Shown piece by piece: positions 1 through 7,107 of a stretch of DNA of 64,000 bases. Numbering within the stretch: position 1 is the stretch's first letter; each line of letters opens with the position of its first letter. The notes beneath the pieces are model-generated. The model saw nothing but the letters and a program-made list of their open reading frames with translations, had not been told where the DNA came from and searched no databases. Position numbers and translations under genes: made by a program. Location of the stretch: contig JACPNR010000009.1 in NCBI GenBank assembly GCA_016185395.1, forward strand, positions 231,843 through 295,842, given 5' to 3'. This stretch comes from Candidatus Korobacter versatilis (lineage in GTDB: Bacteria > Acidobacteriota > Terriglobia > Terriglobales > Acidobacteriaceae).

Positions 1-839
1 ACCACGGACTGCACGATGTAGAGGCCGAGGCCGGTGCCTTTCACGCGCGCCATGAACTCTCCGGGAACGCGGTAGAAGCGCTTGAAGATCTGTTTGAGTT
101 CGTCGGGCGGGATGCCGATGCCGTTGTCGTGGACGCTGACGAACACGCTCTCGTCGCGCGGCGTGACCTCGATCTTGATGCGCGGGTCGCCGCCGGAATA
201 CTTCACCGCGTTGTCGATGAGGTTGGAGAGCGCGGCGCGCAGCTCTTCGGGGTCTCCGATGACCACGGTAGAACCCTCGCCGCCGTTGGGCGAGACGGCG
301 AGCTGCAACTTCTCCTGGCTCAGGTGGTACTGCTTGCGGGCGAGGTCGAGGGATTCGGCGGCGACCTCGGCGAGGTCGATCTCCACGCGCGTGAGGCTGC
401 GGCCTTTTTGCCCCGTGCGTCCGGCGCGGAGGACCTGTTCGACGGTGTGGAGCAGGCGCGAGGTGTCCGCGAGCATGATGTCGTAGAACTCCTGCCGCTG
501 GGTCTCGTCCACGTTGCGCTTTTTGAGCGTCTCGAGGTAGAGGCGGAGCGAAGCGATGGGCGTTTTGAGTTCATGCGTGACGGCGTTGATGAAGCTATCG
601 TGCTGCTCGTTGCGCCGAATCTCGCGGACGAGGAACACGACGTTGACGACCAGTCCGGCGATGATGAGCGCGAAGAAGATCACGCCCATGATGGTGAGTC
701 CGATGCGCTGCCAGTGGAGCACCACCCAGCTCACGTTGAGCGTGACGGCAATGGCGATGAGCACCACCGTGATGGTGATGAAGACCGCGATCGACGTCTT
801 GCGCGTGCTGGGCATGGATGAGGTTGCGTCCCTAGCCAT
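1..839 (-). CDS. Sensor histidine kinase, C-terminus cut by window edge
   Basis: Two-component sensor kinase; about 279 residues are visible and the frame runs open through base 1, so only the extreme C-terminus is missing. Two membrane helices lie at about residues 16-41 and 47-71 with almost nothing between them, so a sizeable periplasmic sensor domain is absent. The dimerisation/phosphoacceptor box HELKTPIASLRLY has its His at 89. The ATPase boxes follow in order: LIDNAVKYS (Asn 210), DNGIGIP (Asp 238), FKRFYR, GTGLGLYIV. It autophosphorylates at the inner membrane and passes phosphate to a response regulator, presumably encoded just beyond the window edge. The ATG at 839 was chosen because it precedes a basic segment and the first helix. 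The ligand is unknown. Confidence 0.9.
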   Translation of the reverse strand, partial: MARDATSSMPSTRKTSIAVFITITVVLIAIAVTLNVSWVVLHWQRIGLTIMGVIFFALIIAGLVVNVVFLVREIRRNEQHDSFINAVTHELKTPIASLRLYLETLKKRNVDETQRQEFYDIMLADTSRLLHTVEQVLRAGRTGQKGRSLTRVEIDLAEVAAESLDLARKQYHLSQEKLQLAVSPNGGEGSTVVIGDPEELRAALSNLIDNAVKYSGGDPRIKIEVTPRDESVFVSVHDNGIGIPPDELKQIFKRFYRVPGEFMARVKGTGLGLYIVQSV

Positions 840-849
840 TAGACACGGC

Positions 850-882
850 AAAAACGAAAGCCTGCAAGCAATGCTTGCAGGC
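850..882 (-). terminator. Rho-independent terminator after the desaturase gene
   Basis: A perfect 10-bp stem (GCCTGCAAGC, 3-nt loop, GCTTGCAGGC at 860-882) is followed on the minus strand by the T-rich run TTTCGTTTTT. It lies 22 nt beyond the desaturase stop and upstream of the sensor kinase gene, so it separates the two minus-strand genes. Confidence 0.8.
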
Positions 883-903
883 GGAGTGATTTCGGGTCAG
901 GCG

Positions 904-1839
904 TTAGTCGCCGTACGCGGCTACGCCGGCAGCTTCCTGGTGCTCTTCTTGGTGCTCGGCATGCTGCTCGGCTTCATGCGCCGGCGCAGTCACGAGCTTC
1001 GAGGGCAGCTTCACGACCTTCACCTTCTTGGCGAGGCCGGTGAGCTCGAGCAGGCGGATCATCATGTAATTGATGTCCAGCTCATACCAGGCAAGACCGT
1101 GGCGCGCGGAGGTCGGATTGGCGTGATGATTGTTGTGCCAGCCTTCGCCCCAGCTCACCATCGCGACCCACCACAGGTTGCGGGAGTCATCTTTGGTCTG
1201 GTAGCGGCGCGAGCCCCACATATGGGTGGCGGAATTGACCAGCCAGGTGAAATGCAGGCCGATGGTCACGCGGAAGAAGATGCCCCAAAGGACCATCGTC
1301 CATCCGCCGAACGCGAGTAGCGTGAGGCCGAGCAGCACCTGCGGCACCCAGTGCCACTTCGTCAGCCACATATAGAAATCGTCTTTGGCGAGATCGGGCG
1401 CATAACGCGCGAGCCGCGTGGTATCGCTGTGCATGGATTCGCCCACGAGGATCCAGCCCATGTGTGACCACCAGGCGCCGTCGCGCGGCGAATGCGGATC
1501 GCCCGGCTGGTCGCTGTTGCGATGATGGATGCGGTGCGTCGCCACCCAGAACAACGGTCCGCCTTCGAGGGCGAGCGTGCCGCAGATGGTCAGAAAGTAT
1601 TCCAGCCAGCGCGGGGACTTGAAGCCGCGATGCGTGAGCAGGCGGTGGTATCCCATGCCGATTCCCCATCCGCCCGAGACCCAGAGCAGCGCGACCGCGA
1701 CGGCCACATTCTTCCACGAGAAGAAGAACAGCGCGGCGATGGCGCCGAGGTGGAACAGCGTCATGAAAATGGCGGTGATCCAGGCGACCTTGCTCTTGTC
1801 ACGGACGAAATCGCTGCCGTCTAAGACCTGCTCTTGCAT
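904..1839 (-). CDS. Membrane fatty-acid (acyl-CoA/acyl-lipid) desaturase
   Basis: Integral-membrane di-iron desaturase that would insert a cis double bond into fatty acyl chains using O2 and reductant. The three histidine boxes of the family are intact: HRLLTH (65-70), HRIHH (102-106) and HNNHH (235-239). Hydrophobic segments sit at about 20-60, 80-100 and 165-200. The 311-aa length fits bacterial delta-9-type enzymes. The C-terminal ~30 residues are an unusual His/Glu/Ala-rich tail. I chose the ATG at 1839, preceded by AGGGGAAAG, over an upstream in-frame ATG at 1890 whose extra 17 residues look non-coding. It is probably monocistronic, with a terminator at 850-882. Regiospecificity cannot be read from sequence. 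Confidence 0.93.
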   Translation of the reverse strand: MQEQVLDGSDFVRDKSKVAWITAIFMTLFHLGAIAALFFFSWKNVAVAVALLWVSGGWGIGMGYHRLLTHRGFKSPRWLEYFLTICGTLALEGGPLFWVATHRIHHRNSDQPGDPHSPRDGAWWSHMGWILVGESMHSDTTRLARYAPDLAKDDFYMWLTKWHWVPQVLLGLTLLAFGGWTMVLWGIFFRVTIGLHFTWLVNSATHMWGSRRYQTKDDSRNLWWVAMVSWGEGWHNNHHANPTSARHGLAWYELDINYMMIRLLELTGLAKKVKVVKLPSKLVTAPAHEAEQHAEHQEEHQEAAGVAAYGD

Positions 1840-1935
1840 AGTGGCTTTCCCCTGTAGGAATGGTGCGTCGCGGCATTGCGCCGCGCTCATTCCAAGCTAA
1901 CAGCCCACGGGGAAAGTGAATGTAATAGTTATGTA

Positions 1936-2820
1936 TTACCGTGTCGCTGCGGTGCCCACCTCGATGCCGGCCCATTTTTCGAGCAGCATGAGGGTGGCGG
2001 CGTAGTCGAGATCGTCGTGGCCTTCGTCGTGCGCCACCTCGTAGATCTCTTCCACCGTCTCGAGTCCGGGGAGCTTCACGCGGGCCTCGCGAGCGGCGTC
2101 GAGGGTGAGGTGGATGTCCTTGTGCATGAGCCGCAGCGGGAAGTTGGGGGAGTAGTCGCGCTTGAGGACGAAAGGCGCTTTGTAGTCGATCACGCCGGAA
2201 CGCACCATCGAGGACTGGATAAGGTCCACCAGCTTCTCCGGCGCCACGCCGAGCTTGGTGGCGAGCGCGAGCGCTTCCGCGAACCCTTCATAGATCATGG
2301 CGATCTGCAGGTTCATGGCGAGCTTGGCGGCTTGCCCCATGGCGTGTCCGCCCATGTGCTTGACGAGCTTGCCCATGGCCTGGAACAGCGGCTGCACGCG
2401 GGCGATGGCCGCCTCTTCCCCGCCGGCGATGAAGATGAGCTGCGCGCTCTCGGCGCCGATCTTCGATCCGGTGACGGGAGCGTCGATGTGCTCCACACCT
2501 CTTTCCGCGAGACGCGCGACGATCGCGAGCGTGCGCGCAGGCGAGATGGTGCTCGAGTCCACCACGATCATCCCTTCGCGCAGCGCGGACTCGGCGCCGT
2601 TAGTTTCAAAGAGGACGCTGTCGACCGCGGCGGTGTCCGAGACGCATATCCACACGACGTCAGCGGCGCCGGCGGCTTCGGCGGGCGAGGCGGCGACACG
2701 CGCGCCCTCGACCAGCTTGCCCGGCGTGCGGCTCCATGCGGTGACCTCGTGTCCGGCTTTGACCAGATTGGCCGCCATCGGACGGCCCATGATGCCTAAT
2801 CCCAGAAACGCCACGCGCAT
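1936..2820 (-). CDS. 3-hydroxyisobutyrate dehydrogenase-like NAD(P)-dependent oxidoreductase
   Basis: Member of the beta-hydroxyacid dehydrogenase family (MmsB/GarR/GLYR-like), about 294 aa, which oxidises or reduces 3-hydroxy acids or semialdehydes with NAD(P). The N-terminus carries the Rossmann signature GLGIMG (7-12). The family substrate motif appears as DAPVTGSKIGAE near 120, and the catalytic-lysine motif as GQAAKLAMN near 170. The start at 2820 is preceded by GGGAGAAG at good distance; an ATG five codons upstream is less likely. Candidate substrates are 3-hydroxyisobutyrate, tartronate semialdehyde and glyoxylate/succinic semialdehyde. The glycerate kinase gene 1.1 kb away makes a tartronate-semialdehyde role possible, but this is inference. 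Confidence 0.9.
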   Translation of the reverse strand: MRVAFLGLGIMGRPMAANLVKAGHEVTAWSRTPGKLVEGARVAASPAEAAGAADVVWICVSDTAAVDSVLFETNGAESALREGMIVVDSSTISPARTLAIVARLAERGVEHIDAPVTGSKIGAESAQLIFIAGGEEAAIARVQPLFQAMGKLVKHMGGHAMGQAAKLAMNLQIAMIYEGFAEALALATKLGVAPEKLVDLIQSSMVRSGVIDYKAPFVLKRDYSPNFPLRLMHKDIHLTLDAAREARVKLPGLETVEEIYEVAHDEGHDDLDYAATLMLLEKWAGIEVGTAATR

Positions 2821-2855
2821 GTGCTTCTCTCCCATTACGACGAAAACCTAAACCT

Positions 2856-2891
2856 ACCACAGAGACACAGAGGACACAGAGGTGCACGGAG
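2856..2891. repeat. Intergenic ACACAGAGG-type low-complexity repeat
   Basis: About three imperfect copies of the word ACACAGAGG/ACAGAGGAC lie between the dehydrogenase start and the MBL gene. Similar words recur at 16,269 (ACCACAGAGGGCGACG) and, as CCTTCGTG/CTTTGTG, at 38,955-38,987. Function is unknown. Confidence 0.55.
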
Positions 2892-2969
2892 AAGGGAACG
2901 AGCGGAGTGGAAGTTCGTGATGGGCTTGCATCGCGCAGAGACCCGCGAACGTCTAATCTGTATTACCGC

Positions 2970-3851
2970 ATGTTGAACATCACCATCCGCCGCAAAGCGA
3001 AGCAGTTTTCGAAGCTGGTGCGGCACTCCGCGCTCACACCGCTGACCGGCGAGGTGCGGCGTCCGGTGCTGGCGTCGAATGGCGACCTTGGGCTCACGTT
3101 CATCGGACACTCGAGTTTCTTCCTGCAGATGGCGGGCAAGAACATCGTGATCGACCCGAACTTCGCGCGCTGGCTGGTGGTGCTGAAGCGGCAGCGGCGG
3201 CCGGGTGTCCGCATCAAGGACCTGCCGCCGCTCGACTACGTGCTGGTCACGCACGCGCACATGGACCATCTGCACAAGCCGAGCCTGCGGGCGCTGGCGC
3301 GCATGACGCGGCGCAAGACCGGGCGCGCGCCGAAGATCATCGTGCCGCACAACGTGCGCGACTTGGTGTTCGCGCTCGGATACGAAGAAGTCATCGAGCT
3401 GGAGTGGTGGCAGGCCCATCGCGACGGCAAGCTGAGCGTCACGCACACCCCCGCGCGCCACTGGGGCGCGCGCATGATCCGCGATTACCACCGCGGCTAC
3501 GGCGGCTATGTGCTGCGCGCGGGCGGGCACTCGCTCTACCATGCGGGCGACACGGCGTACTTCGAAGGCTTCCGCGAGATCGGCGAGCGGCTGCGGCCGG
3601 AGATCGCGCTGTTGCCCATCGGAGCGTATGATCCGCCGTCGTTCCGCAACGTCCATACTTCACCGGAGGACGCGGTGCGCGCGTTCCTCGACATGGGCGC
3701 GGCGAAGCTGGTGCCGATGCACTACGGCAGCTTCCGGCTGTCGCACGAGCCGATGGACGAGCCGCTGCGCCTGCTGGCGAAAGAGTCGTCCGCGCAGGGC
3801 GTGGCGGAGAAGGTTGTGGTGATGGAAGAGGGCGTCACGCGGTTCTTCTGA
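2970..3851 (+). CDS. MBL-fold metal-dependent hydrolase (NAPE-PLD/UlaG-like)
   Basis: Metallo-beta-lactamase-fold hydrolase of 293 aa, related to the phospholipase-D-like/UlaG branch (COG2220). The metal-binding motif THAHMDHLH is at about 94-102. Further conserved pieces are PARHWGAR, HAGDTAYFEG (bridging Asp) and PMHYGSF near the C-terminus. These support a two-metal active site acting on a phosphodiester or lactone. The substrate is not evident. I chose the ATG at 2970 because the protein from MLNITIRRKAKQF onward looks coherent. A GTG at 2907 in the same frame would add 21 poorly conserved residues, and neither start has a convincing Shine-Dalgarno site. No signal peptide is seen, so it is probably cytosolic. 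Confidence 0.85.
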   Translation: MLNITIRRKAKQFSKLVRHSALTPLTGEVRRPVLASNGDLGLTFIGHSSFFLQMAGKNIVIDPNFARWLVVLKRQRRPGVRIKDLPPLDYVLVTHAHMDHLHKPSLRALARMTRRKTGRAPKIIVPHNVRDLVFALGYEEVIELEWWQAHRDGKLSVTHTPARHWGARMIRDYHRGYGGYVLRAGGHSLYHAGDTAYFEGFREIGERLRPEIALLPIGAYDPPSFRNVHTSPEDAVRAFLDMGAAKLVPMHYGSFRLSHEPMDEPLRLLAKESSAQGVAEKVVVMEEGVTRFF

Positions 3852-3854
3852 AAA

Positions 3855-3889
3855 GGGCACAGTGGACAGTCCACAGTGCACAGTGACCG
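3855..3889. repeat. Intergenic CACAGTG-word repeat
   Basis: Four near-copies of CACAGTG/ACAGTCC (GGGCACAGTGGACAGTCC then ACAGTGCACAGTG) form a degenerate tandem repeat with internal dyad symmetry, located between two convergent genes. Confidence 0.5.
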
Positions 3890-3901
3890 AAGGGCCTTCC
3901 A

Positions 3902-5254
3902 TCAATACGCCAGTAGAATCCTGAGGTCTCTGACGTTGTTCCCTGTCGGCCCGGTCGTGATGGCGTCGCCGAGCGTTTCGAATAGCGCGTGGGCGTCGAA
4001 GCCGGCGAGGGCCTTGGCCGGATCGAGGCCGGCGGCCTGCGCGCGAACCACGGTCGCGCCGTCGGCGATGGCGCCGGCGGCGGGACTGCTGCCATCGATG
4101 CCGTCCGTGCCGGCGCTCAGCACCGTGATGTTCTCGCCGGCGATCTTCTCGGCGCAGTAGAGCGCGAACTGCTGGTTGCGTCCGCCTACTCCCGACTTCC
4201 CTTCCACTTTTACCGTGACCTCGCCGCCCGAGATGAGGCAGACGCGAGAGACGCCCTCGCGCAGCTTGCGCAGTTTCTTTAGCAGATGGTCGGCGGCTTT
4301 GCGGTAGTCCCAGTCGTCGCATCCGTTGTCCACTTCGACGGCGAAGCCGTGCAGCGTGGCCTGTGCGGCGGCTTCTTTCTGGGCCGTCCCATTCGAGAGC
4401 ACCGGCCACCAGCGCGAGCGGACGAAGCTGGGCTCATCCTTCTTCGGCGTCTCCTCGAGCGCGTGCCGCACGAACAGCTCGCGCACCGACTCGGGCAGCG
4501 CGGGCAGCAGCTTATGGCGCTGCGCGATGGCGTAGCAGTCGTCCACGGTGGAAGAGTCAGGCATGGTGGGGCCGGAGGCGAGCGAGTCGAGCGCGTTGTC
4601 GGGCACGTCCGACACCATGATGGAGACCTGCTGCGCGAGTGGGGCGGCGAGGGCCATGCGTCCGCCCTTGAGCGCGGAGAGATGCTTGCGGATGGCGTTG
4701 ATCTCGGCGATGGGCGCGCCCGAGAGCACCAGCGCCTGGTAGGTCGCGACCACGTCTGCAAGCGAGACGTCGGGATCGATGGGCTTCTCGATGACGGCGG
4801 AGCCGCCGCCGGAGATGAGGAAGAGCGCGAGCGATTTCGCGGTGAGCGTGTGCAGCGTTTTGAATACGGCGTCGCCGGCGCGCAAGGATTCGGCGTTGGG
4901 CAGCGGGTGTCCGCCGTGGTAGTAGCGGAAGCCGGAGAGCTGCGTCCCGGGTTCGGTGGGCGCGACGACGATGCCGCTCAGTCCGGGGCCGACCTGGTCG
5001 GTGAGGGCCTGCAACATGGTGTGGGCGGCTTTGCCGAAGGCGAGGACGAAAACGCGGTTGTAAGCACCGAGGTCGTAGAGGTCGTCGCACACGCGCAGCA
5101 CGCCGCGCGCGTAGCTCACGTGGCGTTCGAAGGCCTTGGGGATGCTGGTCTCGGCGAGCGCATGCAGAAAGAGGTCGCGCGCGGTCGAGCGCATCTCGTG
5201 CGCGGCACGTTCGGACTGCGGCTCAGGAGTGCCTGCGGAAGGCGGGCGCGGCAT
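3902..5254 (-). CDS. Glycerate 2-kinase (MOFRL family)
   Basis: Phosphorylates D-glycerate, giving 2-phosphoglycerate in family members of this class (GckA/TtuD-like), and feeds C2/C3 acids into lower glycolysis. The 450-aa length matches the family. The N-terminal DUF4147 domain contains the glycine loop SGGGSAVIEKP near 150 and FGKAAHTML near 75. The C-terminal MOFRL domain shows GGEVTVKV, GGRNQQFAL and TDGIDGSSPAAGA. A start at 5254 gives a slightly long Pro-rich leader; the Met at residue 21 is an alternative. A glycolate oxidase operon 8 kb away would generate glyoxylate, a plausible precursor route to glycerate, though the two loci are not an operon. Confidence 0.9.
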   Translation of the reverse strand: MPRPPSAGTPEPQSERAAHEMRSTARDLFLHALAETSIPKAFERHVSYARGVLRVCDDLYDLGAYNRVFVLAFGKAAHTMLQALTDQVGPGLSGIVVAPTEPGTQLSGFRYYHGGHPLPNAESLRAGDAVFKTLHTLTAKSLALFLISGGGSAVIEKPIDPDVSLADVVATYQALVLSGAPIAEINAIRKHLSALKGGRMALAAPLAQQVSIMVSDVPDNALDSLASGPTMPDSSTVDDCYAIAQRHKLLPALPESVRELFVRHALEETPKKDEPSFVRSRWWPVLSNGTAQKEAAAQATLHGFAVEVDNGCDDWDYRKAADHLLKKLRKLREGVSRVCLISGGEVTVKVEGKSGVGGRNQQFALYCAEKIAGENITVLSAGTDGIDGSSPAAGAIADGATVVRAQAAGLDPAKALAGFDAHALFETLGDAITTGPTGNNVRDLRILLAY

Positions 5255-5278
5255 GGCGCAGCATTATGGCATGCGTGT

Positions 5279-5347
5279 TGTTTCCGCGGGCTAAAGCCCG
5301 CGAAACAAATAAGGGCAGCTGAACGGCGCGGCTGAAGCCGGCGCCCC
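5279..5347. repeat. Pair of REP-like GC palindromes
   Basis: Two adjacent imperfect palindromes lie in the 120-bp gap between minus-strand genes. CGCGGGCT-AA-AGCCCGCG (5285-5302) is flanked by TTTC/GAAA, and GGCGC-GGCTGAAGCC-GGCGCC is at 5325-5345. Hairpins of the GGGCTAAAGCCC kind are typical dispersed extragenic palindromes. The position between genes fits a REP/mRNA-stabilising or attenuating element. Confidence 0.6.
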
Positions 5348-5374
5348 TCCGAGATCGCGCGACGGATAACGACG

Positions 5375-6037
5375 TTAACGGTGCAGAGTCGTGCCGAGCC
5401 AGTCTTCGATGACACGCTGGACTTCCTTCACTTTGCCGGCAAAGAAATGATCCACGCCGGGAACGATGACGAGTTGCTTGGGCGGCGCGGCCTGCGCCAC
5501 GACTTCTTTCACCTTGGCGGTGGGACCATACTCGTCGTTGCCTCCGCTGATGAAGAGTTTCGGCGTGGCGCAGTGCGCGAGGTAGTCGTAGGCGTAGGCG
5601 CGTCCCTCGGCGGCGATGGGCATGCCGAGCGCGATGATGGCGCGGACGTCGATCCGACCGACTGGGGGATCGCCGCACGCCACGCGCATGCCGACGGCCG
5701 CGCCGAAGGAGAAGCCGGCGAAGACGAGCGGCAGGTGGAACTCCTGCGTCAGCCAGTCGAGCGCGACGCGAACGTCTTCCGCCTCGCCGCGTCCGTCGTC
5801 ATGCTTGCCCTCGCTGAGCCCGGCGCCGCGGAAGTTGAAGCGCAACACGGGAAACCCGCAGCCGCTGAGCGCCTTCATCGCGTGGTAAACGACTTTGTTG
5901 TGTACCGTCCCGCCATAAAGCGGATGGGGATGGCAGACGAGCGCGGCGTGCGTGGCGTTGGCGGAGCCGGCGTTCAGCAAGGCTTCGAGACGTCCGGCCG
6001 GGCCGGCGAGGAAGAACGATTTGATCTCGGCGGGCAT
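5375..6037 (-). CDS. Small alpha/beta hydrolase (COG2945-type)
   Basis: A 220-aa serine hydrolase of the alpha/beta-fold 'predicted hydrolase' group. The early motif LVCHPHPLYGG near 33-43 is diagnostic of this subgroup. The nucleophile elbow is GFSFGA, the acid is probably the Asp in SGGNDEYGP, and the catalytic His is in GVDHFFAG near the end. There is no signal peptide, so it is cytosolic. The natural substrate of this subgroup is not known. It is transcribed in the same direction as glycerate kinase but separated from it by REP-like palindromes, so co-transcription is uncertain. Confidence 0.88.
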   Translation of the reverse strand: MPAEIKSFFLAGPAGRLEALLNAGSANATHAALVCHPHPLYGGTVHNKVVYHAMKALSGCGFPVLRFNFRGAGLSEGKHDDGRGEAEDVRVALDWLTQEFHLPLVFAGFSFGAAVGMRVACGDPPVGRIDVRAIIALGMPIAAEGRAYAYDYLAHCATPKLFISGGNDEYGPTAKVKEVVAQAAPPKQLVIVPGVDHFFAGKVKEVQRVIEDWLGTTLHR

Positions 6038-6050
6038 CTGTAGGAAAGCC

Positions 6051-6092
6051 AGTTTTAACTTGCAACTCGAAACTCGACACTCGAAACTGGGG
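6051..6092. repeat. ACTCGAAACT-word tandem repeat
   Basis: A run of imperfect AACTCGAAACTCGACACTCGAA units fills the short divergent gap directly before the M20 peptidase start, with AGTTTT and AACTGG at its ends giving partial dyad symmetry. It belongs to the same class of word-like intergenic repeats seen elsewhere in the window. Confidence 0.5.
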
Positions 6093-6094
6093 CG

Positions 6095-7090
6095 ATGGAC
6101 CTGCTCCGGCTGACGCGCCAGCTCGTCGAGATCGAATCCACCACCGGCCGCGAGGCTGTGTGCGGCGAGTTCCTGCTACGCGAGCTCGCCACTCTTGGAT
6201 ACCAGACGGCGCGCATCGATGTCGAGCCGGGACGCTTCAATGTGTGGGCGCATCCGCGCGAGAACAAATCGCCGGCCGTGGTCTTCTGCTCGCACATGGA
6301 CACCGTTCCGCCGCACTTCCCTTTTCGCGAGGACGAGACGCGCATCTACGGGCGCGGCGCGTGTGACGACAAAGGCGTGATGGCGGCGCAGATCGCCGCC
6401 GCGGAAACGCTCAAGCAGCAGGGCGTCGGCGTGGGACTGCTGTTCACCGTGGGAGAAGAGACGGATTCCGCCGGCGCGAAGACGGCGAACAAGTTTGCTC
6501 CCGGCTCGAAGTTCCTGATCAATGGCGAGCCCACCGAGAACAAGCTCGCGGTGGCGACCAAGGGCGTGCTCAACCTCGAACTCGTCGCCAAAGGAAAGCT
6601 GGCGCACTCGGCGTATCCGGAGCTGGGGGAATCGGCGATCGAGAAATTGCTGGACGCGCTGGCGCGCATCCGCGCCCTCCCGCTGCCCAGCGACCGCGAG
6701 ATTGGGCGCTCCACGCTCAACATCGGACAGATCTCCGGCGGTCGCGCTCCCAACGTGGTCGCCGACGAAGCGCGCGCGAAGCTGCTGTTCCGCATGGTCA
6801 CGCCGGCGGACGAGTTGAAAGAACAGATCGTCGCGGCCACGGGACACCTTGCCGAGGTCCACTTCAGCGCGCAGTCGCCGTTCATCCGGCTGCGGACGGT
6901 GGACGGCATGCCGACGATGGTGGCCTCGTTCTCGACCGACATCCCGCATCTTTCCAACTGGGGCGAACCGCTGCTGCTCGGGCCGGGGTCGATCCACGTG
7001 GCGCACACCGCGGACGAGCACGTGGAGAAGGTGGAACTGCTGCGCGCGGTGGAACTCTACGTCGCGGTCGCCAAGAAGCTTCTCATCTGA
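6095..7090 (+). CDS. M20-family metallopeptidase/deacylase (ArgE/DapE-like)
   Basis: A 331-aa zinc-dependent amidohydrolase of the M20/M25/M40 clan, expected to hydrolyse an N-acyl amino acid or small peptide in the cytosol. Metal ligands and catalytic residues are visible in order: SHMDT (His67, Asp69), ACDDKG (Asp91), GEETD (Glu121/122), NGEPTENK (Glu145) and AHTADEHV (His304). The dimerisation domain (about 155-265) contains the GKLAHSAYPELGESA segment. Substrate specificity (acetylornithine, succinyl-diaminopimelate, dipeptide) cannot be settled, because no arginine or lysine pathway gene is adjacent. The next gene starts 17 nt downstream, so the two may be co-transcribed. Confidence 0.9.
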   Translation: MDLLRLTRQLVEIESTTGREAVCGEFLLRELATLGYQTARIDVEPGRFNVWAHPRENKSPAVVFCSHMDTVPPHFPFREDETRIYGRGACDDKGVMAAQIAAAETLKQQGVGVGLLFTVGEETDSAGAKTANKFAPGSKFLINGEPTENKLAVATKGVLNLELVAKGKLAHSAYPELGESAIEKLLDALARIRALPLPSDREIGRSTLNIGQISGGRAPNVVADEARAKLLFRMVTPADELKEQIVAATGHLAEVHFSAQSPFIRLRTVDGMPTMVASFSTDIPHLSNWGEPLLLGPGSIHVAHTADEHVEKVELLRAVELYVAVAKKLLI

Positions 7091-7107
7091 AGCGTTAGAC
7101 TAACCAG

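Noticed and set aside
129..821. Long plus-strand open frame of about 230 codons across the first 0.8 kb
   Set aside because: It is the antisense shadow of the histidine kinase, whose minus-strand frame has all H, N, G1, F and G2 boxes.
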